Source: Lysinibacillus pakistanensis (GTDB lineage Bacteria; Bacillota; Bacilli; Bacillales_A; Planococcaceae). Taken from it: a stretch of 64,000 nucleotides of DNA. The stretch lies in NCBI GenBank assembly GCA_001312325.1, contig BBDJ01000023.1, positions 17,146 to 81,145 of the forward strand, read 5' to 3'. The notes beneath the pieces are model-generated. The model was not told where the DNA came from, did not search any database, and saw nothing but the letters and a program-made list of their open reading frames with translations. Positions within the stretch are counted from its first letter, which is position 1. Each line of letters starts with the position of its first letter. This document shows positions 61,380 through 64,000 of the stretch, in pieces. The position numbers and the translations under genes were made by a program.

Positions 61380-61856
61380 GTGGTAACTTGGGCTAACGGT
61401 AAAGGATGTCTTGCAATTGATTCATTTAGAGGAGCAGAGGTGTTAACAGTAAAAGTAATCTCTCTTCTTTTATCAGTATTAGAAGTTTCAGATGGAGGAT
61501 TCTTTTCTAAAATTATTCAAACTGTTCAAGAAGAGTGGTGTGCGGAGGAGACTTGTGATTAGCTCTTTTTATTCTGTTCGGGATGGTGTTGATAAACAAT
61601 GTGAAATGATTCAGCACTTACATGATCTTGAGGAATTATGTTGGAATTGTTTACCTGAAATCCCAGAGTGCTGCAATTAGCAGATGCCCAGGATTTTATC
61701 ATTATTTGCATGCCTAAAAATGATTATTCTCTTCGTTATAACGAGGTAATCTATGAAGTCATGGAAGCGATCGTTCATAATCAGAAAGTGAATGATCATT
61801 TTGTAAAGGAAACATTAGAAAAGGTTCCTTACTACCAGAGCATTTACAGAGTGTAG
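61380..61856 (+). pseudogene. Decayed gene of unknown family
   Basis: Coding-like fragments occur in three frames: TVKVISLLLSVLEVSDGGFF and IIQTVQEEWCAEETCD (to ~61560), SSFYSVRDGVDKQCEMIQ and HLHDLEELCWNCLPE (to ~61680), and DAQDFIIICMPKNDYSLRYN to KVPYYQSIYRV (to 61856). The breaks are not at long homopolymers. No RBS is seen at 61380. I do not recognise the family; it appears to be one degraded gene next to mobile-element debris. Confidence 0.45.
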
Positions 61857-61873
61857 AAATTACCCTCAAAATG

Positions 61874-62038
61874 TTATCCTATATGTTTTGTTTCACCGCG
61901 CAGTGTTGCAGCGTTTACTTCCATGAGCGCTTTCAATGCTGCTTTTTCTATTTTAAAGCCGCTTTTTTTCTTCTCCCAACGCTTTCCAGTAGAATCATAA
62001 TACTTATGCCGAAACATCCATAACTTTTCTTTAATTAG
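61874..62038 (-). pseudogene. N-terminal (Arm DNA-binding) fragment of a tyrosine integrase
   Basis: Minus-strand frame: LIKEKLWMFRHKYYDSTGKR followed by WEKKKSGFKIEKAALKALMEV and a stop at 61874. This is the Arm-type/AP2-like DNA-binding domain (Y.D..GKR....SGF.....A..AL) found at the start of phage and ICE integrases; no catalytic domain follows. It marks past integration of a mobile element. Confidence 0.6.
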
Positions 62039-62062
62039 TTGCCCCCGTACGTTCTACTTCAT

Positions 62063-62547
62063 CGTAATACATCTCTTGAGGAAGGCATCCGGATTCGCCT
62101 CGAAATTTTTTTAAGTACGCAATCTCTAATCGGAGCAGCTCATTTTCACGTTCTAGCTGTTCTTCACGAGACATTGTATTTAGTTGTTTAACAGATTTAT
62201 TTTTAGTCATAGGTGGCCATCCCTTCGCTTTTTCTTGCAGGCCTTCTATCCCTTCCTATGTTCCAGTTCGCTATTAACGCTGTATTATTCATGTTAAATT
62301 CAATCGCTGTATCTTGATAAGAAGCACCTGTTTGTTTCATAAAGTGTAATACATTAAGCTTGAAATGAATAGAGTATGTCTATTTTGTTACTTTTCTACG
62401 TAATCCAACTTCTCCAATTTCTTTATAGGCACGTACCCAACGCTTTATTTCCGAATGATTTGGTATGTCATGTTTTTTCGCTAACCTAAAGGACCTTTCA
62501 TATGTTCACAACACATTTATTTTGAATTCTTCACTGTATTTCGCCAT
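62063..62547 (-). pseudogene. IS3/IS150-family OrfA transposase remnant
   Basis: ATG 62547: MAKYSEEFKINV, then a TGA, HDIPNHSEIKRWVRAYKEIG and EVGLRRK, FKLNVLHFMKQTGASYQDTA, WPPMTKNKSVKQLNTMSREEQ with LERENELLRLEIAYLKK. These are the two HTH units and the leucine-zipper-like C-terminus of IS150-type OrfA. Several stops and shifts interrupt it and no OrfB follows, so it is inactive. Confidence 0.75.
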
Positions 62548-62555
62548 ATAAAAAA

Positions 62556-62588
62556 CACCCCTAAAGTTAGATTTTTGACTTAGGGGTG
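62556..62588. repeat. Hairpin/terminal repeat of the IS remnant
   Basis: CACCCCTAA and TTAGGGGTG flank AGTTAGATTTTTGAC, immediately upstream of OrfA; ACCCCTAAAGTTAGA-type ends are typical of IS150-group elements. Probably the left end. Confidence 0.55.
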
Positions 62589-62714
62589 CGGGACCGGATG
62601 TTTTTTTTTAGTTTTCTTCTTTATTTTTTTAAATTTTAAATGAACGTTTTCATATGGTAAATGGGTCTAATTAGTGTAAAACAAATACTTTTCGATAGGA
62701 GAATTGAGTTAACA

Positions 62715-63876
62715 ATGAAAAAAACTATTAAAAAAAACTTGGATGATTGCTTCAGCACTTACTATAGGAATGGCTGTTCTAACGCCACTTCAAGCAGGAG
62801 CTGCATCAGCAGAAAAAACAATTGAAGCATCAGTTCAAAAGGAACAACAAATTAAAGGGACTATTAAAGATATCTTTCCCTATTATGGAATGAACCTTAA
62901 AGGACAAGATGGTAAAAATTATTTTATTAGTTTCAGTAATTTTTCTACTGAACAACTAGAAAAAAATGAGCTTAGTAGAAGGACAAGAAATCTCTGTAGA
63001 AGGCAATGTTGTAGAAAATCATAATGACTTCAATACATTTGAAGCTTATAAAAAAAGACCTACCTAAAGAGGTAACAAAAGAAGATTTAACAACATTAGA
63101 AAAGTTGTTTAATGAAATGAAGAAGATAGAAAAAGAAACAAATGAAGGTGATTATTCAGTTGAAGAGATAGAAAAGAAACTCGAGAAATGGGATAAAATT
63201 TATGACGAAATGTATAAAATTAAAAAGCCATATATATTGGCTAATTGGCAGCCACAATCATTTGATGAATTTATAGAAGAAGAATACGGATTTAATGAAA
63301 GTAACATAGTAATTAAAGAAAACGATAAAAAACAGCTTAAAGCTATTTATGAAGAATGGGTAAAGCTTGAAAAAAAGCGGTGATGAAGAAAAAGCTAACA
63401 AAAAAATATGAAGAGTTTGATAAAATCCTTAAACCATATTTGGATGAGCTCTATCCACCACAAACTTTTGAAGAAACTTTAGATGGCCTAGAATCAGAAA
63501 TTCCTGCTGAAACTTTAGCAAAACTAAAAACAATCTTTGAGAATGCTCGAGAAGCAGATAAAGATGGAAATAAAGAATTGTCTGATAAGCTATGGAATGA
63601 ATTCGATGAAATCCTTGGTCAATTCTATAATCCCCCAACATTTGAAGAATATATGGCTGACTTTAATTTCGAGGTTAGTGAAACAGATAGCAAGCAATTA
63701 AAACAGCTTTATGAAGAAGCTAGAGCACTTAATAAAAAAAGAGGAGCTTGATAAAGAAGAAGGCAAATGGGAAGAATTTCACAAAATTTTAGAACCATAT
63801 TTTACAGCAAATAAAAAAAATTCTAATCTCAGCTTCTAAAGTAACGATAAACGGCCAAGAATATCTACCTCAATAG
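62715..63876 (+). CDS. Secreted repetitive helical protein (several frameshifts)
   Basis: About 385 aa after correction of runs (near 62735, 62963, 63050, 63372, 63735, 63820). Signal peptide MIASALTIGMAVLTPLQAGA cleaved near ASAEKT. The start domain (QIKGTIKDIFPYYGMNLKGQ, then DGKNYFISFSNF, EGQEISVEGNVVEN) looks like a small OB/SH3-like fold. The rest is three to four acidic, Lys-rich helical repeats of about 60 residues, each with a PPQTFEETLDG-like element (PQSFDEFIEEEYG, PPQTFEETLDGLE, PPTFEEYMADF). ATG 62715 has AGGAGAATTGAG. No known family. Confidence 0.7.
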
Positions 63877-64000
63877 GTAATGGAATTTTGGGTTGTTCCA
63901 AAAGTCATTGAAAATGATTTAGAGATATCCCTTTCTTATCTCCGCACAATATACCCTCTTTTACTTGGCCATTTGTACTTCTTTTTATTAACATCTGTGG
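63877..64000. other. Window end, nothing recognised
   Basis: No ORF with RBS, hairpin or repeat is visible in the last 124 bases. Confidence 0.4.

Overview
This is a low-GC, AT-rich Firmicute chromosome segment. It has strong AGGAGG-type ribosome binding sites, frequent TTG/GTG starts, Rho-independent hairpins and sporulation-type genes (CotZ-like and YheC/D-like). Gene content and protein style suggest Lysinibacillus or a close Bacillaceae/Planococcaceae relative. That is inference, because no rRNA or marker gene lies in the window.

Layout: (1) 1-5.3 kb: two chemoreceptors, an alanine/glycine:cation symporter and a small membrane protein. (2) 5.3-17.5 kb: a long plus-strand operon for uptake and dismantling of cell-wall (murein) peptides: Asp/Glu racemase, P1/DmpA peptidase, VanX-like dipeptidase, DppA D-aminopeptidase, DppE-B-C-D-F transporter, LD-carboxypeptidase, a cytoplasmic class A beta-lactamase-fold protein and an NlpC/P60 endopeptidase. 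It resembles an enlarged B. subtilis dpp-ykf region. (3) 17.8-23 kb: small coiled-coil gene, glucosaminidase-LysM, DUF2975/HTH pair, SMR efflux pair, ECF sigma/anti-sigma pair. (4) 23.2-30.2 kb: the most unusual locus: a CotZ-like coat protein, a YheC/D-type ATP-grasp fused to a MurF-like ligase, a separate convergent ATP-grasp ligase and two further MurF-like ligases. (5) 30.5-39.5 kb: accessory region with a tandem NlpC/P60 protein, two TetR regulators with palindromic operators, an MBL hydrolase, a Lys-rich protein, small secreted proteins, gene remnants and a cobalamin riboswitch. (6) 39.6-48.5 kb: PepSY membrane protein, two two-component systems, ankyrin lipoprotein, DUF418 protein, methyltransferase. 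(7) 48.5-53.1 kb and 56.4-60.3 kb: two Fur-box-preceded iron import units (siderophore ABC transporter; EfeM-EfeB-EfeU), separated by a NERD protein and a MarR-MFS pair. (8) 60.3-64 kb: pentapeptide protein, a decayed gene, IS3 and integrase remnants, and a repetitive secreted protein.

A caution applies throughout. A large share of genes are broken by single-base shifts, nearly always at A/T runs of 7-8 bases where the reading frame requires 6-7; a few shifts are one-base losses in short runs. This looks like homopolymer miscalling, so such genes are annotated here as single CDSs spanning the shift. A few lesions do not fit that pattern (dppB amber codon, dppF multi-lesion, FNR pseudogene, IS/integrase remnants). 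Three intergenic arrays of direct repeats with an exact 21-bp period occur at 973-1043, 32909-32957 and 54297-54575.
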